The position numbers and the translations under genes are program-made. The notes under the pieces are model-generated. The model saw only the letters and a program-made list of their open reading frames with translations. It was not told the DNA's origin and ran no database searches. From Adiantum capillus-veneris (Eukaryota; Streptophyta; Polypodiopsida; Polypodiales; Pteridaceae): 64,000 nucleotides of DNA. The DNA lies in the NCBI GenBank assembly GCA_014529385.2, contig CM043960.1, positions 39,097,281 to 39,161,280 on the forward strand. The letters run 5' to 3'. Within the stretch, counting starts at the first letter, position 1. Each line of letters starts with the position of its first letter. Positions 22,073 through 33,980 of the stretch are shown here, in pieces.

Positions 22073-23752
22073 TCAATCCACAAAGGGGAGTAAGCACAAA
22101 GCTTTGCGGAAATCTTCAAGCTTCTCACGAGACAATGCCTTTGTGAAAAGATCTGCAAGGTTGTCCTGTGTTGGCACATAAGCCAAGCTGATCTCTCCTA
22201 CTGAGAGCCTCTCCCTGACATAGTGGTAATGCACCTCAATGTGCTTTGTGCGAGCATGAAAAACTGGGTTCCTCGCAACTGCCAATGTGCTCTGACTATC
22301 AGTGTAGATAGTGTTGGCAGTGTCCTGTCCAACACCCAAATCAGCCATAAGGCATCTGAGCCATACACACTCAACCGTAGCTGTGAAGACTGCCCTGTAC
22401 TCAGCCTCATAACTCGAAGCGGCCACAGTAGGTTGCTTCTTGCTCAACCATGAGATACATGAACTGCCAAGCATGAAACAAAAACCACTTGTGGACACTC
22501 TCGTGTCAAAACAGCCACCCCAATCTGAGTCCGAAAAAGCATGTAAGTCTGGCGGCAAGGATCCCCCCTTGGGATAAAACAAGCCAAGATGTAAAGTGCC
22601 ACTAAGGTAGCGGAAAATCCTCTTGACAGCCTGCCAATGCTTAGACCCTGGGCTATGCATAAATTTGCTGACCTATGAGACTGCAAACTGAATATCTGGC
22701 CTCGTGTTGCATACATAAATGAGGCACCAACAGCAGTTTGATAAAGAGTGACATCAGCAGGATCGCCAGCATCATGTAGACTCAACTTCAAACCTGTTTC
22801 CATGGGAGTGGCAATAGGTTTGCAATCCTCAAGTCCAAACTTACATAGCAATGTCTCTATGTAACTTTTCTAACACAAGGCAATACCACCATCACACTGC
22901 TTAAACTATATACCCAAGTAATGATGCAACAGCCCCAAATCTTTCATCTTGAAAGTAGCATTCAAATCAGCCTTAAATTCAGCAATATGTCTCTCATTTG
23001 GTCCAGTGATCAGCAAATCATCAACATAAAGAACCACAATGAGAAGTACATCACCCTCACGCTTTACATACAATGTGCTTTTTGTTGGACTGTTAACGAA
23101 AGCCTTGTTTGACCAAATGAGTGTCAGCTTTGTCATACCAAGCACGAGGAAATTGCTTCAACCCATACAAAGCCTTCTTACATCTGCACACTTTGTCCTC
23201 TTGTCCTTTCTTGACAAAACCGCGAGGCTACGTTACATAAACTTCCTCAAATATGTCACCATTCAAGAAAGCAATAACAATGTCTGATTGATGTACATCC
23301 CAACCAAAATGAGCTGCCAATGCACACAGAAAACGCATAGTAGTCATACGACAAGTGGGAGCAAAAGTCTCTTCATAATCTATGCCTTTTGGCTGTGCAT
23401 AACCTTTTGCAACAAGTTGAGCCTTATGGCGATCGATCTCACCATCCGGCTTGCGTTTCAACTTGTAAACCCACTTCGTACCAATGGCCTTTTTGCCAGG
23501 AGGCAAATCACGTAAAGTCCATGTGTCATTTTCTATAAGTGCATCATATTCTGATTGCATGGCAGCCATCCAATTTTTTGAATTTTGTGCTTCATCAAAA
23601 GACAGAGGCTCCTCAACATCATGTAAACTAGACACAGCCAAAGCATAACAATTTGATGCATAAGATGCAGGGCGAGAGCCTGAACGAGTACGACTAGACA
23701 AAGGTGCATCCAATTTACTGTCACGCAAAGTGTGCACCAGCCATTTTGGCAT
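22073..23752 (-). pseudogene. copia reverse transcriptase and RNase H
   Basis: The reverse transcriptase starts with NDTWTLRDLPPGKKAIGTKW and reads KWVYKLKRKPDGEIDRHKAQ. It then hits a stop near 23228 and resumes with ALYGLKQFPRAWYD. After another stop comes the catalytic YVDD motif (LIVVLYVDDLLITG) at about 23040-23010. A further frame change precedes TPMETGLKLS. The RNase H frame (22660-22073) is long and open: KHWQAVKRIFRYLSGT, FSDSDWGG, SSYEAEYRA, YTDSQSTLAVARNPVFHAR, and it ends in the usual ADLFTKAL block. Catalytic Asp and Glu positions of RNase H are present. At least three lesions break the reverse transcriptase. Confidence 0.9.
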
Positions 23753-23813
23753 ACCTCTAGCCTGCTCATTTTCAGCCCTTTCCTCATCAAGTACATCATG
23801 TACATCTGCATCA

Positions 23814-25768
23814 CTAAATAGGCTGATCTAAAACATTTTCAGAAACCCCCATAGGATGTACATTTGCCTCATTGGAACTTACATTCGTATTTCCACCACT
23901 AAAAAGAGGCAACAAAGTGTCATAAATGTCATGTGAGCTTACATTATTGTCTCTAGTACATGACAGCAAGGGCTGAACAGAATCTTCCACAAACACTACA
24001 TCCCGAGAAACCAGAATACGTTTTGTTTGCGGATGATACAACATGTAACCTTTGCTTTCAGCACTATAACCAACAAAAATACATTTGATAGCCTTATCAT
24101 CCAATTTTCTGCACTGCACTTGTGGCACCAAAGCATATGCCAAACAGCCAAAAACACGCATGTGCTCAATAGAAGGCTTTCTATCATGCCATGCTTCATA
24201 TGGAGTAATAGACTGCAAAGCTTTTGTAGGACACCTGTTAAGTACATAAGTGGCACACATGATGGCCTCAAGCCAAAAAGAATGTGGCAAAGCTTGACTT
24301 TTGACCATACATCGTGCCATTTTCGTCAGTGACTTGTTTTTCCTCTCAGCAACACCATTTTGCTGAGGTGTATAAGGCATTGTACAATGGTGTTTTATCC
24401 CACGACTAGCCATAAATGCATTAAATTCATGAGACATATACTCCCCCCCTCGATCGGAACGGAGGGTGCCCATAGTACATTTTGAGACATTTTCAGCCAT
24501 AGCCAGAAATTGTTTGAAGCACATAAAACTTCGGACTTCGCTTTAAGCGGAAATACCCATGCATGCCTGGAGTAATCATCAATGAAAGTCACGAGGTACA
24601 GGTAATTGCCCAAGGACGGAGTTTGCATGGGCCCACAAACATCACTATGCACAAGCTGTAACCTGCATGTGGCCCGAACTGAACCATCCTTTGGAAATTT
24701 AGAACGCTGCATCTTACCCAAAATACAGCCTTCACAAACATGTTTGACAGGTTCTTCAAGAGGCGGCAAAGAAGCAACCATATTAGATTTCTGCAAACGC
24801 AGCAAACAAGCAAAATTCAGATGACCAAAACGTGCATGCCAAAGTTTTGCATTTGAAATAGCCCTTGAATCTGCAACAGCATTTGCAAAATTTTGTCCAC
24901 ACTTGTCATACAAAGTGAGCTTATACAGCCCACGGCACAAAAGCCCAGATGCAACAATTTCATCACAAAAACTGAGATCATGAACTGTACATCTGTCATC
25001 CACAAATTTGACTACAAGTCCAAGTCTAGCAAGTGCGGATACAGACAAGAGATTCTTCTTGATCCCAGGTACATAAAGTGCATCAACAAGTGTGAAAGAA
25101 CTGCCATTAGCAGCAGTAAGCACAATCTTTCCAACTTCCTGAACTGGATAAGAGGCATTGTTGGCACAAGTGACTAAATTCCCATGAGGGACAAATTCGA
25201 GAGAGGTAAACAATTCACGATGTGAGGTAATGTGCTTTGTAGTACCACTGTCAAAACACCACACATGTGAATTTGCAGCAACTAACAAGCATGCATCATG
25301 GACAGCAGGATTGTAAGTGCACTCTGCACTAAAAGCCCATTCTGCATCAACATCAACATTACAGTCTCCTTTCACAGAAGACTCAACAATGGCTGCATTT
25401 GTAGTGGAACCAGCATTTGCATTGGAACCACCCTCTTTCTTCTTAGCCTCTTTTGCCTTCAACTTAGGACACGACTTGATCAAGTGATCATTAGCTTTAC
25501 AATAATGACAACGCATCTTCTTTTTGCCCTTATCACCAAAATTGCCAGACGATGTGCTGCCAGCAGAAGCATTAGGAACAAGAGTTTTGCCACTCGCAGC
25601 AGAACCATAAGAAGTGGTTGCATTGCTGTTACCACCCTTTCTTTGAGAAGCAATAAAAGCATGTTCAACTGCACGCTGCCTAGTCCTGTTTTTTCTAGAA
25701 AGTGACTCTTGCAACAGCAATGTGCATAATGCATCAAACTTGACAACTTCTGGATTTCCTTGGGTCAT
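23814..25768 (-). pseudogene. copia gag end, zinc knuckle, protease and integrase
   Basis: Minus strand from 25768: a Ser/Asn-rich gag end, a CCHC zinc knuckle (CHYCKANDHLIKSC) near 25512-25470, the protease active site WCFDSGTTKHITSH near 25265-25225, and LLSVSALARLGL. Then come the integrase zinc-binding H-H-C-C region (LWHARFGHLN ... CEGCILGK) and the first catalytic Asp (HSDVCGPM). One frameshift near 24535 separates this from the rest of the integrase (24524-23814) with the second Asp (LRSDRGGEYM) and catalytic Glu (PQQNGVAERKNKS). All D, D and E residues are visible. The reading frame is broken once here and again before the reverse transcriptase. Confidence 0.92.
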
Positions 25769-25769
25769 A

Positions 25770-26417
25770 AGTCTCCAAGTACTAGCAAAAGTCTGATAAG
25801 AATCTGGTAAGGCATCAAGAAAGTCTGCACAAGGAAACTGTCTGAAATGACTTCACCTACAGAAATGAGTTGCTCATTGATATCCTTGACACTAGCAAGG
25901 AAAGTGTCCATATCATCTTTCTCATGCATAATCTTCGACTCCAGTCTTTACGCAGCAAAGCAATTTTAGCCTCATTGCGACTTGCATAAAGACCAGCCAA
26001 AATATCCCAAGCCTGTTTTGCAGATTTCGTTGAACGGATGTGAGGAACAATGGTGCGCTTCACAGACAACGCAATCAATGCATGAGCCTGCGCATCCTTA
26101 ACATCCCAACGAGCTTGTTCTGTCATAGGCAAAACAACTCGAACAGCTACAATCCTTGCAGCAAGACCTGCAACATCCTCAACATCGCCTACATCCTCAG
26201 AACCAGGACGTACATCAATGCCCTGCACAATGTTCCAGACGCCCTTTGACACAAGAACATGTTGCATCATATAAGCCCACATAGGGTAGTTGTCCCCATC
26301 CAACCTATCCTCAGCAGCAAACATCTTGAACACATCTGTGTTGTTGTTGTCAGCCAAGGTAAATGCTGCACTTGATGTGAAAATTGTCCGAAAATAGGAG
26401 AAACGGAGCGAGAACAA
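25770..26417 (-). pseudogene. copia gag N-terminal part
   Basis: From a likely start at MFAAEDRLDGDNYPMWAYMM, the copia gag signature (L-x-G-x-N-Y-x-x-W) is followed by AWDILAGLYASRNEAKIALL. A one-base loss near 25940 shifts the frame, which continues as SKIMHEKDDMDTFLASVKDI. A second shift near 25825 precedes LPDSYQTFAST and the link to the 25768 frame. Upstream is a 300-base leader after the primer site. Confidence 0.88.
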
Positions 26418-26705
26418 CCTGTGCTATATAGCAGAAACCGTAGAAGACTATAAGGCACCTGTTATGCAGAAAACGGCACTGACAAAAATTCTGCACAAAA
26501 TGACAAAATAGCCTGTGCAGTACTGCCTGTAGTGGGAACGGAGGCCGAAATAAGCCTAAATCAAAAATTTGAGCAGACCAATCTCTACAAGCTTACCCAA
26601 AGTATTTGTCGACCTGCGAACGTTTGCCAAAGCTCACTGAAATCGGAGAAAGTGAGCAGACGTGTGCTGGAGCAGCTTGCGACTAAGCCCAGGAGGACGC
26701 AACCT

Positions 26706-26717
26706 GCTCTGATACCA
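26706..26717 (-). other. primer-binding site, initiator-Met tRNA
   Basis: The minus strand reads TGGTATCAGAGC two bases inside the 5' LTR, a perfect match to the usual plant copia primer site. Confidence 0.95.
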
Positions 26718-26719
26718 AT

Positions 26720-26945
26720 TGTTGAAATTAGGGTTGCAGAGAAACACACACAGCTTGGAGAAGACGAAGGAAGCTCAAGGCACACAATAGAGAGTGTATT
26801 ACTTAGTGCGCAATGGACAGATATATAGCCCTAGAGTGATGGGCGTATATACAATGCACGGGGAAAAAACCTCCTAAAGAGGGAAAAAATGCCCCGGCGG
26901 TCCTAGTGTGTTCACACACATCACTACCACATGTATATGGTAACA
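26720..26945 (-). repeat. 5' LTR of the copia element
   Basis: 226 bp, bounded by TGTT/AACA (plus-strand view) and adjacent to the TGCCC target duplication at 26946-26950. Confidence 0.95.
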
Positions 26946-26950
26946 TGCCC

Positions 26951-27780
26951 CACATCTCATCCATGCATGGCCACCTCAACCACCGTGTCACCTCTCTTAA
27001 TTTTAATTTCAAATTAAAATGAATATGTATTTATGATAGTTAATGTTATTTTTAAGTAGAATTTGATAAGAAAATGTTATCTAATTGAACTAATTAGATA
27101 ATAGAAAATATTTATAATATAATAAATCTTTTGAATATCGAAGTTTTGGATACTTATGTTGAAAAAATACTATAAAAATAATTTTGTATATGAAAAGAAA
27201 AGAAAAGATTGGTGTAACTTTATCATGATTTATCTTTGTTAGATTATATTAAACAGAAAATGTATATAAATCCTTTTTTTTAAGATCACTTCATTTGTGT
27301 GCATGTGAGCTTTAGAGATCTCCATGCTTTATCTTTTTCTAACGAAGCATGGGTTTGCAGTCGTTACAGTTTCAAAAACATGATAGAAAACATAAGGTTC
27401 ACATCCACAAAGTTCAAGAGAAAAAAGAGGTAGAGGAAAAAAAAGACAAAAGCTTGGTGCTAAAACTAATTACGCACCCCATTATAACAATTACACTTCA
27501 TAGTTTCACACACAACTCGCATAAAACAGAATCAAGTTTTCTCTCACCCAGTCAAATTGCATTGTTTTTTTCCTTGCTCTCACACAAAAGAATCTACCAC
27601 CTAATTTTCATCCAACCAAAAATCTCACCCACTGCAAACTTTGTGTGACTTGAAATAGGAGTTGGTTTGCAACGACTCACCTTGCTTAGATTGTTAGGCT
27701 CAAGATTTCACATACAAACACGTATTATCATTTCTAAGCACATCCAAGCATAATAGCTAGGCAATCCAATATCCTACCCC
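26951..27780. other. AT-rich intergenic stretch
   Basis: No gene recognised. The 99-codon plus-strand frame at 27349-27648 is Lys/His-rich and shows no family signature. Confidence 0.45.
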
Positions 27781-28165
27781 TGCAAATTTTCATAGACATC
27801 CGGGAAACCATCTCGTCAGTTTAGGGTTACCTATTAGCCATATTTTTGCCATAGGGCGTATTTGAGTTCTATGAAAAATATATGGAATCTATGCAACTCA
27901 CCATCAACGAAATGATTTTAAATGACCATGAAACTTTGCAAAGGCAAGTAATGCACCATTTCCTACTTTGTGAAAGGTTTCATAGGCATTAAACCCATCT
28001 CATTGTTTTAGGGTTTCCTAGTAGCCATATTTTTGCCATAAGGCTCGTTTGGGGCAAAATAGGGCAATAACCCTAAACCATCTTGTTGGTTTAGGGTTAC
28101 CTAATAGCCATATTTGTTCCATAACGCTCATTTGGGGCCCTTTCGGAAAAAATAGGGCAATTGTG
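27781..28165. repeat. three diverged copies of a TTTAGGGTT-ACC/TCC block
   Basis: The phrase TTTAGGGTT then ACC/TCC then TA-TAGCCATATTT then a CATA-GGC-like block recurs at about 27820, 28006 and 28088. Each is followed by a G-T-T-T-G-like segment and, in two copies, AATAGGGCAAT. The TTTAGGG in it equals one plant telomere unit, but it is never tandem. Confidence 0.6.
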
Positions 28166-28731
28166 CAATCTTGGACTCATGAGAAAGTTTCAAAGGGTTA
28201 CAAGGGTGGATAATGCACATATATGTTAACTTTGGTCATCCTCATCATTATTATTGAGCTACAGGTTGGGCTTGTTGGCTCCACACATGTATTCATGGGT
28301 GATCACCGATGATAGGTGCATGCCACATTTAGAGAGAGAGAGAGAGAGAGCATACTAATTGTCGACCAAATGTGGGCACCCAAGTGTGGTTGGGACGACT
28401 CACATAAGGGCTTGTAACCCAAACTTTTCTCTCATTCTTGAAGGTATGGTCTTCTTGCTCTCCTTCTCTCCACGTAGACTGTTGTTGTTTAAGTGTGTGA
28501 GTGTTTGAGAGCATGTGTGTGCGAGCGACCTTACAATAGCGACGAGGCAGTTGAGTAGCGTTGACAACGGGCTCCCTCTTCACGACAACGCAAGATTCAT
28601 GCAACGACAAAGAAATAGAGGGGAGTGACACCTCATTTGCATTCGTGAGCTTCCCTGCACAAGGGTTATGTGTTTGCAGCCTTAGTGGCTCACACACAGC
28701 ACACAACAAGTTCCTTGTGATAGGACATTTT

Positions 28732-28750
28732 TGGTGCCGTTGGCCGGGGA
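28732..28750 (+). other. probable primer-binding site of tRNA-Asp type (gypsy)
   Basis: TGGTGCCGTTGGCCGGGGA differs by one substitution and one extra G from the tRNA-Asp-type site used by Athila/Tat-like plant gypsy elements. It is preceded by ACATTTT, which fits an LTR ending in ACA. A matching second LTR and gag are not found, so only the 5' tip of an element is implied. A GA microsatellite lies upstream at about 28330-28350. Confidence 0.45.
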
Positions 28751-29530
28751 GGCATTGTGCGTTTAGCTTGGGATGCAATTGTTTTTTGTCCTTCCTACAG
28801 TTTTTTAATTTTTTATGCTTTCTACAGAGTTGTTGTTTGATTGAGAAAAGGTTTAGGGTAGGAAGATATTGTGTTTATGCATTCTTTTATTTTTTTTGAA
28901 GTAATATCTTTAGTAATTTCAAGCATTTTAAGAAATGTTCTACATTCTACAGTAAGTTTTGGATTTTTTGCAATTTCAACATTAAAATTTTTATATTTTT
29001 TGCATAGAAAAAGAGAATCTAAAATTTAAAAAACAAACAAAATAGAGTGAGTGTGTATTAAAAGAATGATCGAGATTGGGATCATTCCCCAAGCCCAAGC
29101 CCGTGCCTCAATCTTATGATATAGTATATACCCAAGACTATATATATAGTCTACCCCTACAAGAGGGAGTGAGGGCATGTGGGACAAGTCTTCCACCCTC
29201 CCCTTCACACTTACACTCTTGGACTTTCCATTTTAAGCCTTGTTCCCAACTAGAAATAGACTATTATGAGGATTTCAAGGCGTATAGTAACCAAATCTTG
29301 GGTTGTAAAACATGCCACATCCCTTTAATCGAGACAGTCATTTTGAGCTATCACACGCTATATTCCGTAGCTTGTAAAATAAAAAGACCAAAAAATCAAA
29401 AATTTGGGAGTAAAATTGGGTTACAAAACACTCAAAAAACTAGGTGAGTGGTCTTCATCACCAACACTTCTAGGGTATCGAGGTCGCATACACCTATGCT
29501 CTGGTTGTGTGCTTAAAAACCATCCAAAAT
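28751..29530. other. noncoding, possible retroelement leader
   Basis: I see no gag or pol sequence after the putative primer site. The 123-codon plus-strand frame at 29076-29447 has no family signature. Confidence 0.35.
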
Positions 29531-30419
29531 ATGACACAAATTGATGCTCAAAATATCTGAAAATCAGCCCACATATTCCATTGCAAGGCGAAGAATACCA
29601 TCCGCCGAAAAGCGCACATCATGTGCATCCACATGGCAATATAAACGAGCATCAAGCATGTACCAAATTTGTATCAAAGAGCATCCAAATCAGATGAAAA
29701 TTCAGCTCACAATCATGCTATAAATGCTTGCAAATCTCTCTGCAAATCCGTGCACCACACTTTCTGAAATCTGCTCAATCGCATAAGTCAATGCACATAA
29801 CCTATGATGAAGCCACTCTCGAATCCTGAGAGTCCACAAGAATGCATACATCCACAAAGTGTTCTCAGTATGCGTATAACTGTGTTGAAAATATCAACCC
29901 ACACTCTCTTCACTAAGGGAAAAACATCAATGCGCAAAACAAGAGAATGACAAAAGCTCAATTCGAGCTTTTCGAATGTAGCAAATCACCACAATAGACA
30001 TACATAATCTTCAACTTTTCGAATACCCTGTAGCCTGTCAGCCCATATTCTCCAAACCGTTTAGAATTTGCAGAAACTTTCTTCTACAAAGTTGTAGACC
30101 ACGCAAAAACGGGTGGGAATCTCTAAAATGGACCTGAAATATGTTGTTTTTACAGGTCAAAACAGATCTGTAAAAATATGCACATGTGTATCCTAGACGT
30201 GCAGACAGTCTGAGTGACGTATCTCAAAATTGGTGAAGATTTTGAGAAAATTTTCTTTTGCAAAGTTGAAGAGGATGCAAAACCGATTAGGAATTGCGGG
30301 AATCGGCTTGAATGAAGATGTTTTAGTAGGCCAAAATAGATCTGCAAAAATGTACTACATTTTTTGCTGCTTCTCTGCCTGCCTCCCCGCTGAGCTCCAA
30401 TGGTGCTCCCAATCCCTGA
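29531..30419 (-). repeat. copia-family noncoding leader with internal repeat
   Basis: This stretch lies internal to the minus-strand LTR at 30434-30624. A segment at about 30070-30183 recurs at about 30240-30350 (CAAAGTTG, a GCAAAA-C-C/G-G block, and GGTCAAAACAGATCTG versus GGCCAAAATAGATCTG). It contains no coding domain, so this may be a non-autonomous or truncated element. Confidence 0.5.
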
Positions 30420-30624
30420 GCTCTGATACCAGTTGAAGTGCGCGAGCAAGAGTGTGTGTGAGTATGTGCAGTGATGAAGAAGAGAGGAGAAGAGGAAACC
30501 TTGTGTTTGCAGGGGCTAAAACTCACTCACTACATGTGAGCCCCCTTATTCTATTCTGTGCATAATGAATAAGTATAGTGGGCGGGCAACTGGCCTAATG
30601 GCCACATGGGGCTTTACCCCAACA
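30420..30624 (-). mobile_element. 5' LTR and primer site of a minus-strand copia-family element
   Basis: LTR 30624-30434 (191 bp; TGTTGGGGTAAAGC to GCGCACTTCA on the minus strand) matches the 192-bp LTR at 17017-17208. A perfect primer site TGGTATCAGAGC follows (30431-30420). The element should extend leftwards, but no protein domains and no second LTR are found there. Confidence 0.8.
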
Positions 30625-31290
30625 AACCTAAGGGGTTACTTTCTCTCTCTAGCTTTTTTAAAGTGAAGGAAGTATAGGGGTGTGACCACATCAGCAAAAA
30701 CGTGGGTCACTAAGAGTCAAAATTTGACTGTTTTTAAAAAAAACTCATTTTTACTTATTTTTTACTTAAAACTCCCTCCCAACATATATACATATCCAAA
30801 AATCATTTTTTGACCCATTTTTTTATCCACAAGCCTAAAAAGTCCATTTTTTCAAAAAAAATCTCTCAAAAAGTAAAAAACACTTTGTTGTCTCCTCCTC
30901 CTCCCTCCTCTCTTCCTCTCCTCTCCCTCCCTACCCCTACCTTACTCCTCCTCCGCAATCTCTCCTCCCATCTTCCTCACTCTTCCTCCCCCTCCCTCTT
31001 TATATTTTTATCATTTGCTTCCTCACGCAACAGCTGCCATGGTGCTCACGAACATCACAAACCGTTTTCTTCCACCACCACATACTCTGCACACCAAAAG
31101 CATACATATCCGCTTACCCATGGTGTTTGCACTAAAGACCGCATGTGAGGGTGATCGAAGGTCATCACAAACGTCACGCCGCTGGTGAGACCAATGTTGA
31201 TATTTTGGTAGACGGCCATTTGTACCCGTACGATCCTATAAGCTACTTCTCCATCCATCCTTTAATAGCCTTTCAACATTTCTTCAATTT
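30625..31290. other. intergenic, pyrimidine-rich
   Basis: Contains a CT-rich tract at about 30890-30990. No gene signature is recognised. It could include the promoter of the decayed gene that follows. Confidence 0.4.
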
Positions 31291-31311
31291 CTTGGGAGAA
31301 GAGAAGCAGGC

Positions 31312-33704
31312 TTGTTAGGCTATTGCAAGAGGTTGTGTACGGGTGCATGTGCTTCTTTGCATATGTGGATGCACGAATGTCAAGCTCTTCACCTTAAGAC
31401 GGTGGCATTACAAGAAAGTGTTGCCTCTTTGGAGAGGGTGATTGAAACTCTTCAACAACAAATGCAAGAAAAGGAATCCCACATTATGAAGCTTGCCAAT
31501 ACCATCACATACTTGAAAGAAACACCCCTTGGTGCAAGGGAACGCAAACGCACGTATTCATCCATTGAAACTCTTGCACATTCGGGTGGAGCACGCAAAC
31601 GACGAGTGACATCCACAAGGTGATTTGGTCTTTACTTGCATGATGCATTCTTACTTCACACTATTTTCTAAGATTTATTTGTATTGGTTGCTAGAAACTT
31701 CATCTAGGAGGCATGCGATTGAACAAGCCAAGATGATCGAGTCAACTTTCACACTAGTTGTCTCAATACCAAGGATGTGATTTCTATCTTACAATAACCT
31801 GGAAGTAAGCACATTAAGGATGCAGTCACGAAGGACCTTATGCATAAATTGAGAAATTTGGTTAGTGATGATGACGTACAACAAGCTTGTGATGAGGCTG
31901 GAATCAGCATCAAAGCCTATCATGCTATTTTCCAACTCCTAAAGGATACCCTCAAAGAGCGTGGCATTGTGGAAAACCTATTTCTCGTTCTGTACAAGGT
32001 CAACCTCGCAAAGAAGGCCACAAACAAAGATGTGTTCTCCCACATTGGGACATACCTACACATTGAGGACATAAGCCAACTTCCCTTTATGCTTCGTGCA
32101 CAACAAAGGCAAGGGGAAAAGGTAAGAAATAATCCATAAAACCTTCGGAGAAGGGCTTCCCTTACACAATGTGGAACAGTATTTTTGTGGACCTTAGGAG
32201 ACTTCAACAAGCCATGCTTAGATTTTACAAGTTACCTAAGAAGGTGACACACTATACTTTTTTCGTTTGGTTTTGTTCTTATCATATACTTTGAAGTATA
32301 AGGTCTTGGCACTATTTATTTTGTAGTGCTTGGCACAAAGGTTGCTTTTGTGTTGAAACTCGATGAGTGTCAAATAGTGAAAGGTCAAAGGTTAGAGAGA
32401 CTAAGTGTCACTCTAATGAATGAGGCACTTTTGCAAACCAAGCGAAGGGATTCAGTCGAGCCATCTCCCACCCCGTCTTTTAACGTGCAATCAAAGAAAA
32501 ACATTTGGTGGTTGGGTATTAAGGTGCCCAAAGAGACCAATGGAGTACTTTCATGGATTTTTGAGAGAACTCCATGGATCACAGACGTAATACAGTCCCA
32601 AATTGCAGGTCAGAAGTTGGAGGTTGAGGGTTTTGGTAGTTATGATGTGGAGTGGCACTAAGTACTTGAAGACCATAAAGCGTTTGCTTGGCTGCAAACA
32701 AGGGGCTTCTTCTCTCACACAAGAGCATTGCAAAGGTCGGTTCCATGCTTCCATGGCAAGAGCATGGAGAACAAGGGTTGGATTGTCGTGATGTCGGAGA
32801 TGAAGGTAGAGAATGGGAAGTGTCTATTCTAAGATATCCCATGCTCAATGCTTCAGACCGTGATCAAAAGAACCACGCTTGGAATCCAATCTTTCCATTT
32901 CCTCTATTGAATGTACATTTTTATACATTACACGCATTCATACACATTTTTGATAGGCTATTGAAGCTCCACATTGACTATGCTTTCACAATGAAACCAT
33001 TGGAAAAGTCCCAAGAAGCGATCAAAAAAGTGGAGGTACTCTTGAATTCCATTGGCTGTCACAATGGAAATGTGTCTATCGTTGCTGCAAAGAACACAGG
33101 GGAGGCTCATGAAATTGCTCAACAAGTGTCAATGAGTGGACAAAAAGCCAAACACTTTTTGAAGAAAGCTTCCCAAGGAAAGCCAAGTCGATATGATTCA
33201 AATGGCGAGCTTGCAAACAAGCACAAGCAAGTTTGGGCACATTTTGATAAAACGGTCAAGCTTAGAGGCCTTAACAGCACAACAGAAGAACAATACCAAT
33301 CATTTCAAGAAGCCTTGGTGAATTTTACCAAGGTCTTCACCCTTTCTTGGGGTGAAAATAACATCACACATTACATGGTAAGCCATGTTACAAGGGATTG
33401 TGTTCATTTAATAATGTGGATCGTTTACTCATGTGAACAACATATCTTGTTTGCGCATGGTGCATTTTTTATGCACAAATCTGGATCGCTTGAAATTTTT
33501 AGCACTCAAGGCATGGAGAAGTCCCATTATCGAGCAAGGGGGGTGTACTTCAAAAATACTCGACATGGTGGTGAAATGGTGCAATCCAATTATTTTGAGG
33601 AGATGTTCAACTCGTTTTTTCGCACAACATTTGCTCGTAAGCTTACAATGGAGCGTGCGCGACAATCCAAGATTGCTATTGAAGTGCGAAAATGGAGTCA
33701 TTAA
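31312..33704 (+). pseudogene. decayed gene of an uncharacterised large-protein family
   Basis: Three stretches in the same frame (31312-31623, about 31765-32139, 32326-32661) are followed by 32603-32791 and 32688-33704 in the other two frames. In order they show a predicted coiled coil (ESVASLERVIETLQQQMQEK), an all-helical part (KLRNLVSDDDVQQACDEAGI), a KLDECQIVKGQRLERLSVTL block, YLKTIKRLLGCKQGASS, a long Lys/Gln-rich helical part, and a C-terminal block EIFSTQGMEKSHYRARGVYF then KNTRHGG. From memory that last block and the T-H-Y-M before it recur in uncharacterised proteins of plants and invertebrates; this is unverified. Gaps between stretches could be introns (AAG|GTAAGA at 32120-32128; TTTGTAG before 32325), but internal stops and frame changes show decay. 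The function is unknown. Confidence 0.45.
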
Positions 33705-33980
33705 GAGCATAGCAACAAGTGGCAAATGTCTCAAGGCCCCGCCAAGCATGTTGCATGGCGCCAATGCAAAGTGCGACAAGGGTCAAAGTGGATTCTACAC
33801 GAGTCACTACAGGTGAACGTAGGGTCCAACTCTTAATGACATGTTCATTTAAAAATTAATATTTTTTTTCCAAAATTAGTTTGAACGTGGCCCTTTTTAA
33901 ATGGGCCCTTATAAATATTGCATGCTCTCATAAACCACTCATTTCTTAAGCACAAGTGAGCTCTTACTATACCAAATGGT

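Larger units (their letters stand above)
21771..26945 (-). mobile_element. complete Ty1/copia retrotransposon with target duplication TGCCC
   Basis: The minus-strand element is bounded by LTRs at 26720-26945 (5') and 21771-21997 (3'), each beginning TGTT and ending AACA. They are about 97 percent identical by eye (about seven substitutions and one indel). The five bases outside both ends are TGCCC (21766-21770 and 26946-26950). The 5' LTR is followed by an initiator-Met primer site. Domain order is gag, protease, integrase, reverse transcriptase, RNase H, as in Pseudoviridae-type elements. The single polyprotein is broken by several frameshifts and stops, so the copy is defective although structurally whole and fairly young. 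Confidence 0.95.

Noticed and set aside
27820-28100. TTTAGGG units as an interstitial telomere
   Set aside because: The unit occurs singly in each of three copies of a longer repeat, never in tandem.
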